Assembly (NCBI GenBank): GCA_029224185.1
Contig: CM055211.1
Coordinates: 3,779,525 to 3,843,524 of the forward strand
Length of the DNA: 64,000 nt
DNA from: Karalla daura
Taxonomy: Eukaryota > Chordata > Actinopteri > Chaetodontiformes > Leiognathidae
Reading direction: 5' to 3'
Shown here: piece by piece, positions 34,345 to 45,629 of the stretch
Layout of the letters: every line of letters starts with the position of its first letter
Numbering within the stretch: the stretch's first letter is position 1
Position numbers and translations under genes: made by a program
The notes under the pieces: generated by a model
What the model was told of the DNA's origin: nothing
Databases searched by the model: none
Seen by the model: only the letters and a program-made list of their open reading frames with translations

Positions 34345-34599
34345 GTAAATGATAAGCAAATGGATGACTTTACCATCAAATATTTGACGCCTATATAGCA
34401 GTGTAAACATAAAAAGAACTCTTTTTGCAAATGATTCGGTTTAAGAAGGAAAAAAATATATATATATAAAAAATGAATAGATTGTTCTGTACACCCACAA
34501 TGAGTCTAACTTGTAAAGATTGCTAAAAGTGTCTAAAAGAGAGTCGGCTCAGTATTTCTTTGAAATATTGTTTGCAAATAAAGGCCAAATCTGTTCTTA
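34345..34599. other. AT-rich noncoding sequence
   Basis: AT-rich, with a TA run at 34457-34470. TTTGAAATATTGTTTGCAAA near 34558 is a forkhead-like and AT-hook-type stretch. No gene is seen. Confidence 0.5.
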
Positions 34600-34970
34600 A
34601 AACCTCCTCGAGCAAATTATTGTACACAGTGCAGTTTGTTGATACGATTACAAGAGGCCGGCAGAGCCCAAATGACCCCTAAGTGATGGATATTACGCTG
34701 CCACACCAATACCAAATCCAATTTTTCTATGAAATACACATGATGAATAAAATATCTCGGAGGTGCTGCTGGCCTGGAAGAATTACTCTGATATAAATGA
34801 GAGCGCAGGGGCCAAAGACGGACTTGACATTTTTTAAAAGGCCTACCAAAGGAACCAAATAACTCGTGGCGCCCGAGTGTGACACAATTACTCATTAGCC
34901 TGTGCTGCACTGACGCCGTTTGCTGTAGGGACATTATTATGAGAAATTGGGAGGGAAAATGAGCGTTTGA
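34600..34970. promoter_or_regulatory. Candidate conserved noncoding element
   Basis: One of the cleanest blocks: about 370 bp without any simple repeat, evenly mixed, containing GCAAATTATTG, ACCAATACCAAATCCAAT, ATAAAATATC and ACAATTACTCATTAG. A minus-strand frame (34617-34934, 105 codons) crosses it but has no domain. Enhancer role inferred. Confidence 0.4.
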
Positions 34971-36169
34971 TGGGCTTTGTCTCTTTGTCTCTCTCAGTCG
35001 GAGAGCTCTGTCCCTACGGTCCTGACCGGACTGGTAAAGCTAAAAACCGCGCGATCAGCATTGAGCATTCAGCAGGCGAGTGACCCGTCACTAATGCGGC
35101 GTGTAGTGTCAGCCTGGGCGGTTTGCTTTGACGCGACGTGCGGAAAACCCACCTCTGTGGTGGTATTCGCTCTTTTCCACCTGCAATGGAAAGGTCAAGC
35201 TGCGTGTGATGACGAGCCGGAGAAAGGATGGCGTCGTTCAGTCGTGGAAAAAGAAAAGAAGAGAGGGTTTCCCTCAGCTTGGCTTTGGAGCCATTTCCGC
35301 ATTAGCTCTAATGAACTGCACTCCAGCTGCGCTCCCGCTCGAGCACTTATCATTTCCTCCCATCGTTGTGCATACGTCAAAATGACAGTAGATTGAAGGC
35401 GAGAAAGACATCATCCCAGGCCAGGTGATAGATCATGATGCTTCAAGTTCCCGGGGTGGAGGAGGTGAATTGCTCAAGAGCCACTCCGGGCACGTATGAC
35501 AAACCAAACAACAAATGCATCAGGTCGTGCGGCCTGAGATTAATCCGAGGTTAAAAAAAAAAAAAAAAAAAAAAAGTCATTACTTCCTTTTTTACACGGC
35601 CAGCCGGGAGCCAGATCGACGCTCGGCGGCTGGATGCCAATTATAAAAAGAAAAGGGAGACTAAAGAAAACTATTTTATTCTCCTGAAATGAAACAAAAG
35701 GTCAGAGCGAAAAGCGGCGGCAGCCATCGCTGCAGCTCAAGGTTCAGTCTCATCTGAAGGAAACCGTACGTTTACTGATTAATGCGCTTTATTATAGGAA
35801 ACTGGAATAGAAGAGTCGTGCAGCTCGGCAAGAACAACAGCCATAACACTTCACTGTTAACCATCAAACTTTTCTTTTTTTTCCCCTCACACTCTTATTT
35901 GAAGCGCCTCTGTTCCCGGTAAAGACGTTTCATGGCTTTCATCTAAGCGGATACAAACAATGAGGAAACATTCGATTCCTCCTCGCTCCCCTCCCCCGTT
36001 CTAATGGAGGCGGCCCGGCGCCACTTTGTCGTGCTCCGCCACGGTGTTTCATTAGTCAGAAACAACCTTCGCCATGCGTACGCGAAGCACGGGGGGGCTC
36101 AGGAACGCGTTTAGCTATTCAAATTTATCTGCTACTACATTAATGTGCAACGTGCCCTTCAAAAAAAAA
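34971..36169. other. Noncoding sequence
   Basis: Mixed unique sequence. A23 lies at 35553-35575. A 139-codon plus frame at 34977-35396 has no recognisable features. No gene is called. Confidence 0.55.
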
Positions 36170-36330
36170 CCTCTCGTCTGCATCCCGTCTTTCTACGTGA
36201 CGAGATGGCGCCGCGATTATGCATTCAAATGTCACACTGTGCATGTCGCACGCTAATTGCCAGTCACATCTAGGCTCTTTAAATAATGGTCACATGCATA
36301 ATGACGATGTTTGCAGATTGCCGAGCGAAC
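36170..36330. promoter_or_regulatory. Candidate conserved noncoding element
   Basis: Unique block with GATTATGCATTCAAATG near 36214, CGCTAATTGCC near 36251 and CACATGCATAATGACG near 36291, typical of POU/homeodomain-rich enhancers. Motif-based inference only. Confidence 0.35.
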
Positions 36331-36699
36331 GGCGAGCACAAACAAGGCGGAGGGCTCCGGCGGTACCCGCTTTGGTGTTTCCGCATGTTCCTTGAAATGA
36401 CTTTGCAGGAATTTTCCGGGACCTTTCCAGACACTACTCTATGACACTTGGGAAGCCCTGAGCAGCTAATCCACTGTGCACTGACATCGTCACATGTCTG
36501 TTTTATAAATGATCATGTTTCGTATGTATTACATGTGAATTAGAACTGGGTTTTCCCAGTTTGTGTGTGAATCCTGCACTCGGGGAGACTTTCCTTTACT
36601 TAGCGCATGTCTGAATGGTAAACAAGCGGCTTGGTGTGCGACGTCCCAGCTGCAGGTTCATCATATCTGACACACACCCTGTTATTAGAGCTGTTGCGA
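36331..36699. other. Noncoding unique sequence
   Basis: Unique, mixed composition. No gene or repeat is seen. Confidence 0.6.
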
Positions 36700-37160
36700 G
36701 CGCCTGAAGCCGGCCTCGGCCTCCACTCGTGGCTGCGAGGACGCTCCTCGGGAGCGCACGGCTCTAATTAATCTGTGGCCTCGCCGCTCTGTAATTACAG
36801 CCCGAGAGCCCCCCTCCATTTTTGGGGGTGCAGCCATTTTAATTGCAGATGCAATAAATAGATGCGGCCCGTTGTCAGCCAGCACACTGTTCATTAATCA
36901 CACGTTTAGGGTGTCTTTGCTGATGGGAAAGGAAGGTAGGAGGCCTGAACCCGGCGATCTAAGAACTGGAAACAAGTGCGAAAAGATTCTATTAGCGGCG
37001 GTATTAATAGTAGCATTAGCGCTATCGTCACCCGAGGGGATTACTGCTTTACATGCAGCCTGTATGATCTTTTTCTCTCTCTTGTAGCACCAGAAAATGG
37101 AATAAAAAGGCCAGCACAGATGCGTTAATTTAATAATGGATAGACTATTGTGGATTTGAA
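36700..37160. promoter_or_regulatory. Candidate conserved noncoding element
   Basis: Repeat-free block with CTCTAATTAATCTG, CTGTAATTACAG (a palindrome near 36790), TTTTAATTGCAG, GTTCATTAATCAC and GTTAATTTAATAATGG. The density of TAAT cores is high over 450 bp, and no coherent open frame spans it. Confidence 0.4.
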
Positions 37161-37374
37161 TTGCAGATTCATATAGGAAATTAAAAGGAGGGGTGGGGGG
37201 GGGGGGGGGGCGGAGCGTGAAACGGCGTGGCTAAATGCCGTCCTTGGCGCGCTCGCCCCTCGCGGTTCAACACGTGGGCTTTCGCTAATTTCCCTCATGG
37301 GATTATACGTGTGTGTGTGTGTGGGTATGTGTGTGTGTGTGTGTGACTGGAGAGCGCACGCTCCACTCTTGCCG
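37161..37374. repeat. G tract and GT array
   Basis: Sixteen G at 37195-37210 and a GT array at 37309-37345 with one GGGTA interruption, separated by GC-rich unique sequence. Confidence 0.9.
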
Positions 37375-37980
37375 AGACGAGATGCAGATTGCACGGGCGA
37401 TTTATTCAATAGATCAAACAACTTTATGGATAATATCATTAAGTTGGAGTCGTCCTTGGGAGCTAATAAACAATGAAATTAGCCCCACGTTGCTTGTTAA
37501 TTTTACAGTTTGAGCGGGGAGCGTCATCAGAGGAGAATTCGGGGGAGTGCGGCTGGACAGAAGCTGCTCTAATCAACAGTTTTTCCGGCTCGTACGCGAC
37601 TGCTATTTCTGAACATCGATAAGAGGGAAAGTCTAATCGTCGGTCGCTGAGAAATCCCCAGGCTGAGCGTGTGTGTGTCCATGTGGTGCAACGGTATCCG
37701 AGGAATTTTTTTTTTTAGGGCTGGATTTCAGATTCTTCTTTGCATTTCAATCAGCATATTGCTAAACTGGTTCAGTCGGGGCCGCTTTCATCTCCTGGCA
37801 TGTGGCTGAGATCAGATCCAACGTGCCACTTAAAGGCGCTCATGTTTTTCTGCTACGTTCAATTAAGGTCGCCGGGATTCTGTTTTAGCAACTTTAATTC
37901 ATTCAAACTTGCTTCTTGACTCGTTGGGCGACAGATTTTGCTTATTCCTCCGAGTGACTTGAAGTCAAACCAGTTTATCC
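37375..37980. promoter_or_regulatory. Candidate conserved noncoding element
   Basis: Mostly repeat-free block with GCGATTTATTCAATAGATCAAAC, ATAATATCATTAAG, GAGCTAATAAACAATGAAATTAG and TTGTTAATTTTACAG in 37397-37506, then GCAACTTTAATTCATTC near 37888. A short T run (37707-37716) splits it, so it may be two elements. Confidence 0.4.
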
Positions 37981-38227
37981 AAGTAGAAAAGGAAATGATG
38001 CGTGCGGGTGTTTACAAATGAGTTCGTGTCGGGGCATCAGAACAATACAAGTGACATATTGGAGGAAAATGGGATCACGATCACCAAAACACACTATCTT
38101 TGTTCATTAAGGGCAGAGCATATTCGTTCTTTACGGAGAAATGAACATAAAAAAAGAAATACACACTCTTAGATCCAGAGAAAAGTACTTCCACAGAGGA
38201 TAGAAACCCACAGAGGTGTCACACAGA
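37981..38227. other. Noncoding unique sequence
   Basis: Unique AT-leaning sequence with no gene seen. Confidence 0.55.
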
Positions 38228-38345
38228 GCTCGCCATCAATTGCAAAAAGGCATGAATATTTCAGGAGGTTGTGATATTAACGACAGTTTGCCGAGCCGAG
38301 AACAAATTGGATTCCGGTGCATGAATGCGAGGAGAGGCTTTTAAA
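38228..38345. promoter_or_regulatory. Candidate conserved noncoding element
   Basis: Short unique block with CATCAATTGCAAAAAGG, CATGAATATTTCAGG, GTGATATTAACG and GAACAAATTGGATTCC. Called on composition and motif density. Confidence 0.3.
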
Positions 38346-38559
38346 AAGACAGGGTGAAATGACATCCCGGGGTCCCCCTCCTCCCCCCCCCCCCTTTACC
38401 TCCACTCAAAACGTGGATACATCACACCTGGTAATGCCAGGTGCCAGAGCGGCGGCAGCTGGGATGAGGCTGGAGAGGAGCTAATGACTGGAGGCTGCGG
38501 TTTAAGCACTGAGAGAACATGCGATGCAGATGAGGTGAACGAGATGAAATAGGCGGGAT
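38346..38559. other. Noncoding sequence
   Basis: C-rich run at 38384-38394, then unique sequence. No gene is seen. Confidence 0.6.
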
Positions 38560-38660
38560 GGGTGACAGTTCAACAGTCGGTGCTCCTGATTCATGCCATT
38601 AATATGGATTTGGAGCTAAAATGCCAAAATTGAACGAGACCACGTGAGGTGGTTTTAATT
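38560..38660. promoter_or_regulatory. Candidate conserved noncoding element
   Basis: Unique block with GATTCATGCCATTAATATGG and GGTTTTAATTGTATGG around a CACGTG-like CCACGTGAGG. It ends where the 46-bp minisatellite family starts. Confidence 0.3.
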
Positions 38661-38669
38661 GTATGGGGT

Positions 38670-38926
38670 CAAGTGTTGGATCAGGACCACGGACATCACA
38701 CACACAGACACACAGTCACACACACATACACTCATCCTGAAGCAGGGGACTAGATCAGGACCATGGACAGCACACACTCATACCAATGCAGGAGACTAGA
38801 ACAGGACCATGGACAGCACACACTCATACTCATGCAGGAGACTAGATCAAGACCATGGACAGCACACACTCATACTAATGCAGGAGACTAGATCAGGACC
38901 AGGGACAACACACACACACAAAACAC
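38670..38926 (+). repeat. 46-bp minisatellite, about four clear copies
   Basis: Units begin at 38742, 38788, 38834 and 38880, exactly 46 bp apart. Each reads GCAGGAGACTAGATCAGGAC, then CATGGACAGCACACACTCAT, then a short variable end. The last unit decays into CA repeats. A diverged first unit with an expanded CA segment lies at 38675-38741. Confidence 0.93.
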
Positions 38927-39202
38927 CAGGTGGGACTCTACTGGAATTCATGAACTAATGTGATCATGAAAAAGACCAGCCTAGAAGTTGAAGAGTCTTA
39001 AAAAAACTAATACAGGTAACCTGGCCATGTGTGCCTCCATGGTCGAGTAAGGACAAGACACGTATCACATGTTTCCCATGGCTACTCTGGTCGGACTGAA
39101 AACTGAGACTCCACTACAAGAGAGACGCACAAAGCGTGCAGAACACTTGGTCAGGACCATGTACAGCCAGCGGTGCAAGAACAAGACCAGGCCATGGAGA
39201 GT

Positions 39203-39203
<1 letters not shown>
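38927..39203 (+). repeat. Diverged flank of the 46-bp minisatellite
   Basis: Phrases from the unit recur in degraded form: TGGTCAGGACCATGTACAGC at 39148-39167 and AAGACCAGGCCATGGAGAG near 39183-39201. The downstream AC array starts straight after the second one, in the place where each unit has its CA-rich segment. Confidence 0.6.

Positions 39204-39268
<65 letters not shown>
39204..39268 (+). repeat. AC microsatellite, about 32 units
   Basis: 65 bp of uninterrupted AC, apparently grown from the CA-rich part of a minisatellite unit. Confidence 0.96.
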
Positions 39269-39270
<2 letters not shown>

Positions 39271-39595
39271 GACTCTGTCTAAGTCATTCATTTGGGAACA
39301 AATCCAGCAGATTCCCATAATCCTTCTCTCACTGTTGGAGGAACAAGCCCAGGAGAGCCATTTAAAAAAAGAAACAAATAACAGCTTTTTTGTTTTTTCT
39401 CCACGACCCTCCCTCTAATCCTCATATCCCGTCTTATTACCGCTGCTACAACCAACAATAACTTTAGTTTGTCAAAGGCTGCTGAATCTCTGTGTGTGTG
39501 TGTGTGTGTACTTGTGTGTATGTGTGTTGTTTGCGCTTCTACCCCTGAAGTGCTTAACATCATTTTGAAGTGAACTCCAAACTTCCAGCGCATCC
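39269..39595. other. Noncoding sequence with GT array
   Basis: Unique sequence with a GT array at 39491-39529. The frames over it are repeat artefacts. Confidence 0.7.
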
Positions 39596-39860
39596 TAAAA
39601 TGTGTTTAACAGCAGCTCCGGATATGTAAATAGGGACAATATTATCAAAGTGTTATGTATCTAAATCGCACAAAAATTGTTCATTATTCCGCTGCTCGCT
39701 CCATGCAATCACAGGCAGACAGATGGATTAAATTAGACTCTTAATGATGCCTCCAACGTGTATTAATTATGTTATAACAAGGCTTTGTGTGCCTTCAAGT
39801 GCAGTGAAATGACTGAAAGTAACATTTGAGCCTTTCAATTAGCGGCGGAGCAGAAGAGGC
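39596..39860. promoter_or_regulatory. Candidate conserved noncoding element
   Basis: Clean 265-bp AT-leaning block with GGATATGTAAATAGGG, ACAATATTATCAAAG, ACAAAAATTGTTCATTATTCC, GGATTAAATTAGACTC and CGTGTATTAATTATG. High homeodomain and SOX-type motif density, with no open frame of note. Confidence 0.42.
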
Positions 39861-40611
39861 CTTTGCATTCGGCGCCACGACGCAGACATTTACAAGTGGA
39901 ATACAAATGCTCCGTATCTGTCCCACGCACACAACCCAAAACGCCACATGTTAGACAAACACCACAAGTCCATGACTGTATTACATTCAGAGGAGATGCA
40001 TTGTTTTCATTTGTTCCCCTTTATCCCGATATTGTTTCTGCGTTTCCGCCTGTTTTTTTTTTGTTTTCCCAAGTCTACATCTTACCCTCGAGATTCTGCT
40101 ATTACATACTGCTATTTCAGAATATCTGATAAGTGAAGCTGAAGGATTCAGTTTGCATGGATAAGATGCATCCGTGCTGTCTGGGTAAGAGCGACAGAAT
40201 CCACTTTTACTAAAGCAGTTTACTGAGGCCGGAGCTCTGCTGTGTCTTCTTGTTTTCTCACAAGTGCACTCTCATTTTCTTAATCATTTAAAGGTTTCCT
40301 CCCAGGACTGTGTCAGTGGCCCTTTACTAATCCCTTGACCCTCCTCTGGAATATTGATTTTTTTTTTTCCTTCTTCCCTGGCTCAGAGTCTTAACTCGGA
40401 TACACTTGCTGGCTTTGGCATCATTTGTTTGTTCTCCTCCCCTCGTTCTATAGGCAGACTTTCTCTTTTTTCCCCCCACCCCTCCCTATCTTAGCCTGAA
40501 CTGCAACTGAACGCTACAGTATCTTAATGGCTTTGTAACTAATGTTATGGCGGGGGTCCAGCGCATATAGGGCGAAGGTTTGGAATAAATCACACAGGCA
40601 ATACACACACC
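39861..40611. other. Noncoding sequence
   Basis: Mixed unique sequence with T-rich runs at 40052-40061 and 40360-40369. No gene is seen. Confidence 0.55.
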
Positions 40612-40685
40612 TGGGGGCGATCGACCTATCGACCCAAATATGCATGCTCTTGGACTGTGGGAGGAAACCAAAGAACCTTCAAAAC
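40612..40685 (+). mobile_element. Fragment of a teleost interspersed repeat
   Basis: GCATGCTCTTGGACTGTGGG followed by AGGAAACCAAAGAACC (40642-40677) is the familiar 'catg-ttttggactgtgggaggaaaccggagaacc' phrase of a repeat that is abundant in many teleost genomes. Only this short piece is recognisable, so it is a truncated or old copy. Confidence 0.55.
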
Positions 40686-41154
40686 TAGGAGATGTGTACA
40701 AAAACGCACGATGGTCGTAATTTATCATCCAAATATTGCATGAGGATGCAGATCACAGTTTTGTTTTTGGTTTTTTTGGGGGGATAACACTGCACTCTGG
40801 TCCACTGAGTCCATGGTATTGATTTAAGGGAGGTCCATTCACTGAATCCACCGTGTCGCCTATAACTGCATAGTAATATGGGTAATTGAATAGAGCGGGC
40901 AAAGTTAATTACAGTTTGATTTATCTGAATCTGAGTCGGCCCGTAACAACGACCACTGCTATAATAGCAAAGATCAAAGACGCAGACCTGCATGCAGCCA
41001 GAGATTAAAAGCCCGATAAAAGACCGTTTTACTCGCTTTTCCACAACGTGGAACGTGCCTCTTCACCTACACTTTCCGGTGCACAGGAAAGTGCGGATGT
41101 GGCTTCGCTTTCAGGCGCTGGAAGTTTTCCTCGAGTTACCTCCTCGAGGAGGCA
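40686..41154. promoter_or_regulatory. Candidate noncoding element
   Basis: Unique sequence with GGTAATTGAATAG, AAGTTAATTACAGTTTG and GATTTATCTGAATC near 40880-40930. The element is probably limited to 40850-41010. The remainder is ordinary unique sequence. Confidence 0.3.
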
Positions 41155-41460
41155 GAGTGCTGAAGCCGCTTTCTCATTAATCTCACTGTATTGGCCCGTT
41201 ATCTTAATGACTGCTTAATTAGTCGCCGCCGTAGTTGTAGATTGTGCCAGGAGCGCTCCTATAGATCGGAGCGCAGTTGAAAGAGTACATCCAAAATACA
41301 TTGGGAACGGGAATTTCGAGCGGTCCCACAATCCTGATGTCGAGTGTATGGATCGAGCAGAAACGAATGGTCGCAATGTGGCCGGAACCGCACGCACAGA
41401 CGGTATGAAATAACACTGATGCTGGATAACGTGTCACCGGCTCCAATTAAAGGACACTTT
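41155..41460. promoter_or_regulatory. Candidate conserved noncoding element
   Basis: Repeat-free block with TCTCATTAATCTCACTG, CGTTATCTTAATGAC, TGCTTAATTAGTCG and CCAATTAAAGGACAC. The motif-dense core is 41170-41230. Confidence 0.35.
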
Positions 41461-41654
41461 TTCCAAGGACTTCACAAAACTCGGCGCTTTCCTTCCCACT
41501 TTCAAAAGGTTTTTTCATCTCAAATGGAGGCAGTTAAAGCGCATTATATCTGGGGGCAGCGAGGCAAGTTGTCATCCCCGACACCCCCCGTCCTTAAAAA
41601 CAAGCAGACTTGGCTTAATTGCGGCTTTAGTTCAAACAAAATAATAAAAGAGAA

Positions 41655-41657
<3 letters not shown>

Positions 41658-41718
<61 letters not shown>
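41658..41718 (+). repeat. GA microsatellite, about 30 units
   Basis: 61 bp of GA, homopurine on the plus strand. It produces an ERERER frame on one strand and SLSLSL on the other. Confidence 0.96.
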
Positions 41719-41723
<5 letters not shown>

Positions 41724-43344
41724 CATTCCTTCTGTGGCTCGGGGTCCCGTTTGCTGCTGACAAAGGGCCGGCGTTTGCTTGGAAGCGCGGTAAACAAGCG
41801 GAGGAGAGTTGCTGCAAAGCAAAACAAGGGCGCGTTCTGCCTTTCACACTGGGCCGAGAGAGTCGGCCTTTCAAAGGTGCTTTCCTCGCGCTTTGAAGAG
41901 CTCCAGACCCGGTCCTCCAAATGATTTTTTAATCAAGCCGGTCGCAACTTCAGCACAGACAGAGTGAAGGCGGTGGATACGCCCTGGACGGGTCTCCGGG
42001 ACACACACTCACACACCGAGAGTCTCAAGTGAACAACAACAAAAAGAAAAATTAGACTGGGAAACAAACCAAGGAGCTGTGTGGAAACAGTGCTAAACTA
42101 AAACATAAACGCGATGTATTTGCAACGATACAAAAAGTTATTTCATATGATACCAGATATTTCCTGGTTGTCATGTCAGCAAAACGAATGTGTTTGTGTT
42201 GTGGGTAAAACATGGTAATTCAGGCCTTCATTTTGTCTTCTTTTTTGTACCAGGAAGTAGAACTAGCACAGATGAGGCCTAGAGAAACCTACCAAAATAA
42301 GATGCAAACAACGCTCAACACCCCGCATGCACTATTTACCAGCTACACAAATAACCTGCAGCTGCAGCCCGCAGCCAGCCCGGATTCTAACAAGCCAACA
42401 TGTTTCTTGGAACGTTTCTCTCGACTTCCTTGCTCATGTTTCCTCCCCCTCGCATCACACAGGCTCCACCGCGACACTCGCAGTCCTTCTGAATTCCCAT
42501 CTCTCCATCCTCCCTCCATGACCCCGCCTGCACCTTCCCTCGTCTGGCACCCCCCCCACCCCACTCCCCCACGTTTCCCCGACTTCTGTAATTTCCTCGC
42601 CTGCCTGTCTTGTCGTTCTCTCTCTCCCTCTGCGCCTCGGTTCGCCTTCCTCCTCCTCCTCCTCCTCCTCCTCCTCCATCGCGCCCTCATTCGCCCCCTC
42701 CCTCGCCTCATTTCGAGCCTTGGTGTGGTTCTGATTCCTTTAAATAGCTCGCGTTGCCTCCAGCAGGTCAAGGCTGCAGTCTGTTTCTGCTAATAAATGA
42801 CTGAATCCATCACACACACACGCACACACGCGCGCGCTCCCATACAGCGAGCGTGCACAGACGCGCATCCTATCGTATCGGGAGCATCACGTTTTGCTCA
42901 GCGGTGACACGATGTGACAAGTTCTCGCTAAGAAGACGCTCGGAGGGGAGACGGCCCGCGTCTTCCCACGCCGGTGCTAAACACAGGCTTCATTTCGTAG
43001 CGAGCTCTACCTTTTCTCCGCACCCGGGCGGCCTGGAAACAAGTCACAATAACGGATGGCGGGTCCTGGTGATTCTGCACGTTGCTTCTGAGCCATCGCC
43101 TCGCATAATGAACGCCCGCTAATGCACTTTTTCCTTTTTTTTGTTAATTCCCCACAAAAGGATAAAAGAACGCGGCGCTGTTATGACTCATCGGCGCCGA
43201 GCGATGCACATATTCCCAGCGTACGGAGCGCATATTCCCCCCCCCCCGACGTCTTGAGATGACGCCCGGGGTGGAGGGATGCTTTGTTCCGAGCGGTGTT
43301 ATCGTCCCGGTCTAGGCCAGTCCTCCGAAATTAAAGCCGGGACT
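41719..43344. other. Noncoding sequence
   Basis: No gene is supported. CCT trinucleotide run at 42648-42677, CA/CG run at 42810-42836, C-run at 43240-43248. The 193-codon plus frame at 42212-42793 is carried by pyrimidine-rich sequence (Ser/Pro/Leu-rich, with a Leu run over the CCT repeat), which is typical of a composition artefact. Confidence 0.6.
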
Positions 43345-43360
43345 TGTTCACGTGTGAACA
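43345..43360. promoter_or_regulatory. Near-palindrome containing an E-box
   Basis: TGTTCAC and GTGAACA are perfect inverted arms around a central GT. A canonical CACGTG E-box lies within at 43349-43354. It could bind a basic helix-loop-helix factor, or be chance. Confidence 0.3.
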
Positions 43361-44668
43361 CTTTCATACGAGCGAGTCTGAATGGATTAAAACCCGAGCT
43401 AAAAGTCTGTCAAACATTAAAGTTGAATGGCTGGAGGGATGTTTAGCTCCGTGTTTCGACTTTTAATGGTGGGAAATATCGCAGGAGCTGGAATTTACAG
43501 CTCCCTTGAACTGCCAGTCACCGGTCTCACAGTGAAGCGTTCACCACAAAAAAAGTTTTGGGGGAATCTTTTATACATTTTTATATTTACTACCTCGCTA
43601 AAGCTAAATAATTTAGTTTGCATGAATAAAATGCATCAACATTAACACCTCTCGGGAAAAACTCAATGATCGGTCTACATTTGCTAGACTTTAGAAGCAA
43701 ATCGAGACACTAGAATTAACTAAAAAAATACATCGTACAATCCGGCTTAAGGTTCATATGTATGTTGCTCACTTTATGTCTACCTCTAGGAAGCCATTTA
43801 GAAGACTGCGAGTAGCTTAAAGGTCAGGTCTGGGTGAGCTTTTCATATGCATTAATGTACACAAACATCGACCTCTGGATGTGACCTCGCACAGGCATCC
43901 CACTGACCCCGGGCGGGGGAGGGGGGGGGGGGGTTGTCTTTATCGACCTTGCTCGCTCCTCATCTCATACTCATATTCATACCGTTTGTGCTTTCAGTGG
44001 AGAAAACCTGGGTCCACTCCTGCTCTGACCTCCAGGGGAGACACGGGGTGGGGGGCCATATGCTCCAGCGTCTCGACAGAAAACAAACTCTGCATCGCTC
44101 ACGTCTCCTCATGTCTGCGCGACATATGCCGCTGAAACGCACCAGCGAGCAGACCAAACAGATGCAATTACCACGCGTGCTCGCGGTTTCCCCTTCGCCG
44201 TGACATCTGGATCAAAGAACGAGAGTGCTAAACCGACAAAAGGAAGGACGGAATTGAAAGCGTGCGTGAGATATTACACTGAATTCCCAGCAGCGTCTGC
44301 TCTCGTAGCTGATCTCTGACCCGCGGCTGCAGACGTAGGCTCGGCATCTCCGCCCGTCTGGATCGATGGCTCCATGTCTCCGACACGCATCGCCTTTAAA
44401 ATGCGGCCCGCGTTTGCTATCGATCCCGCATCGGGTACGGCCAGACGCCCTAACTCTCGATGTGAGGAGTGTGTACAGAGAGATGTTGCAGTGGGAGGAA
44501 GAGAGAGAGAAAAAAAAGCTGACAGCTATAGAAGTCTCAATGCATAAATGCATAGCCAACTAAAAGCAGACAGACGCGGCGAATCTCATCGAGTGCGGCG
44601 GACGCTCCATTTGTGTGAAATTGCATGCCGACAGTTCCGCTCATGACCTCCGATGGTAGGCTGAGCGA
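43361..44668. other. Noncoding sequence
   Basis: No gene is seen. AT-rich unique sequence at 43540-43880, G14-type run at 43920-43934, and mixed sequence beyond. An acceptor-like polypyrimidine-AG at 43998 lacks a paired donor. Confidence 0.6.
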
Positions 44669-44687
44669 GGGGGGGGGGGGGGGGGGG
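44669..44687 (+). repeat. Poly-G tract (19 G)
   Basis: Uninterrupted G run. Confidence 0.95.
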
Positions 44688-45299
44688 CAAGACGAGATAG
44701 AGAGGATGATCAGCCAGGCGTGGGGGGCCCCCCCTGAACATCAGTCACTGGATGTTGGAAGTGTCGCCGCGGTAACAGCATCCGTCTAGCCGCTGATCTC
44801 CTGGGGTTGATATGTGGCGAGGAACTTGTGGAGGTGACTTTTGCTGGCTTGTTTGTTTGTTTAGTGCGACGTCTTAACAAATGGGTTTGTCAATGGGGGG
44901 TGAAAAAAAAGGAAAAGGTGCAGAAGCACACCTGGCTAGAATGGGCCGAAGACACATCGCCCTATGTGAAAACGGCATCAAACGTCCGGACGTTGTCCAA
45001 ACTAATAGATCAGGTCCTACAGCGTTAAAATACAAAAATGGCAACCTGGATAGAACACACATTTGTGTGTGTGTCCTTTACCTTCACTTAATGGACAACA
45101 CATAGCTCATGCCTTGTCACAACATTGTAAAACGAGCATTTTAAGGTCCCGACACCACGTCGAGATGGCTCCGCTTTTGACTTGATGTCGAGCGACGCTC
45201 CCGGGCGCGACAAAAGAAGTCGCACTCCGAAAAGCAACAGCCGTCATTTAGCCCGGCGAGCGCCGGCCTTTGTTATTCAGATTGGGATGGGAGAGAGAA
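44688..45299. other. Noncoding unique sequence
   Basis: Unique sequence with no gene or repeat I can name. Confidence 0.55.
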
Positions 45300-45525
45300 G
45301 TCGCAATAAACACCGTGGCTCCTGAAAGAATAAAAAAGAATAATTCTGTCAAGGCTCCACAAATTGTTTTGTCAGCATCCGGGACAGAAGTGATCTGCTG
45401 GTAATGCATTTCTAATTAAGTCGCAGTCTATTTTCTGAGCCTTTTCCTTTCTGTTTTTTTTTATTTTTCATCGACTTGGCAGCCACTTTAATCAAATCCC
45501 CAGCAGCTGTTGACCCAGCATCGTG
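45300..45525. promoter_or_regulatory. Candidate conserved noncoding element
   Basis: Unique block with AGAATAATTCTGTC, CACAAATTGTTTTGTCAGC, GGTAATGCATTTCTAATTAAG and GCCACTTTAATCAAATCC. It ends at a CCCT/CT run (45527-45557). High motif density and no open frame. Confidence 0.4.
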
Positions 45526-45629
45526 CCTCCCTCCCTCCCTCTCTCTCTCTCTCTCTGTGACAACCTCTGACAGATGCTAATTTGTTATGTTTTGTCTTTT
45601 CTCCCCCCCCCCCTCCGCCCTGCAAACAG

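Noticed and set aside
38670..38926. CRISPR-like spaced repeats
   Set aside because: Units are contiguous with no unique spacers and the sequence is vertebrate. It is a minisatellite.
42212..42793. 193-codon plus-strand frame
   Set aside because: Carried by C/T-rich sequence and a CCT repeat. Ser/Pro/Leu bias without domains, and the opposite strand is also open as Arg/Glu-rich.
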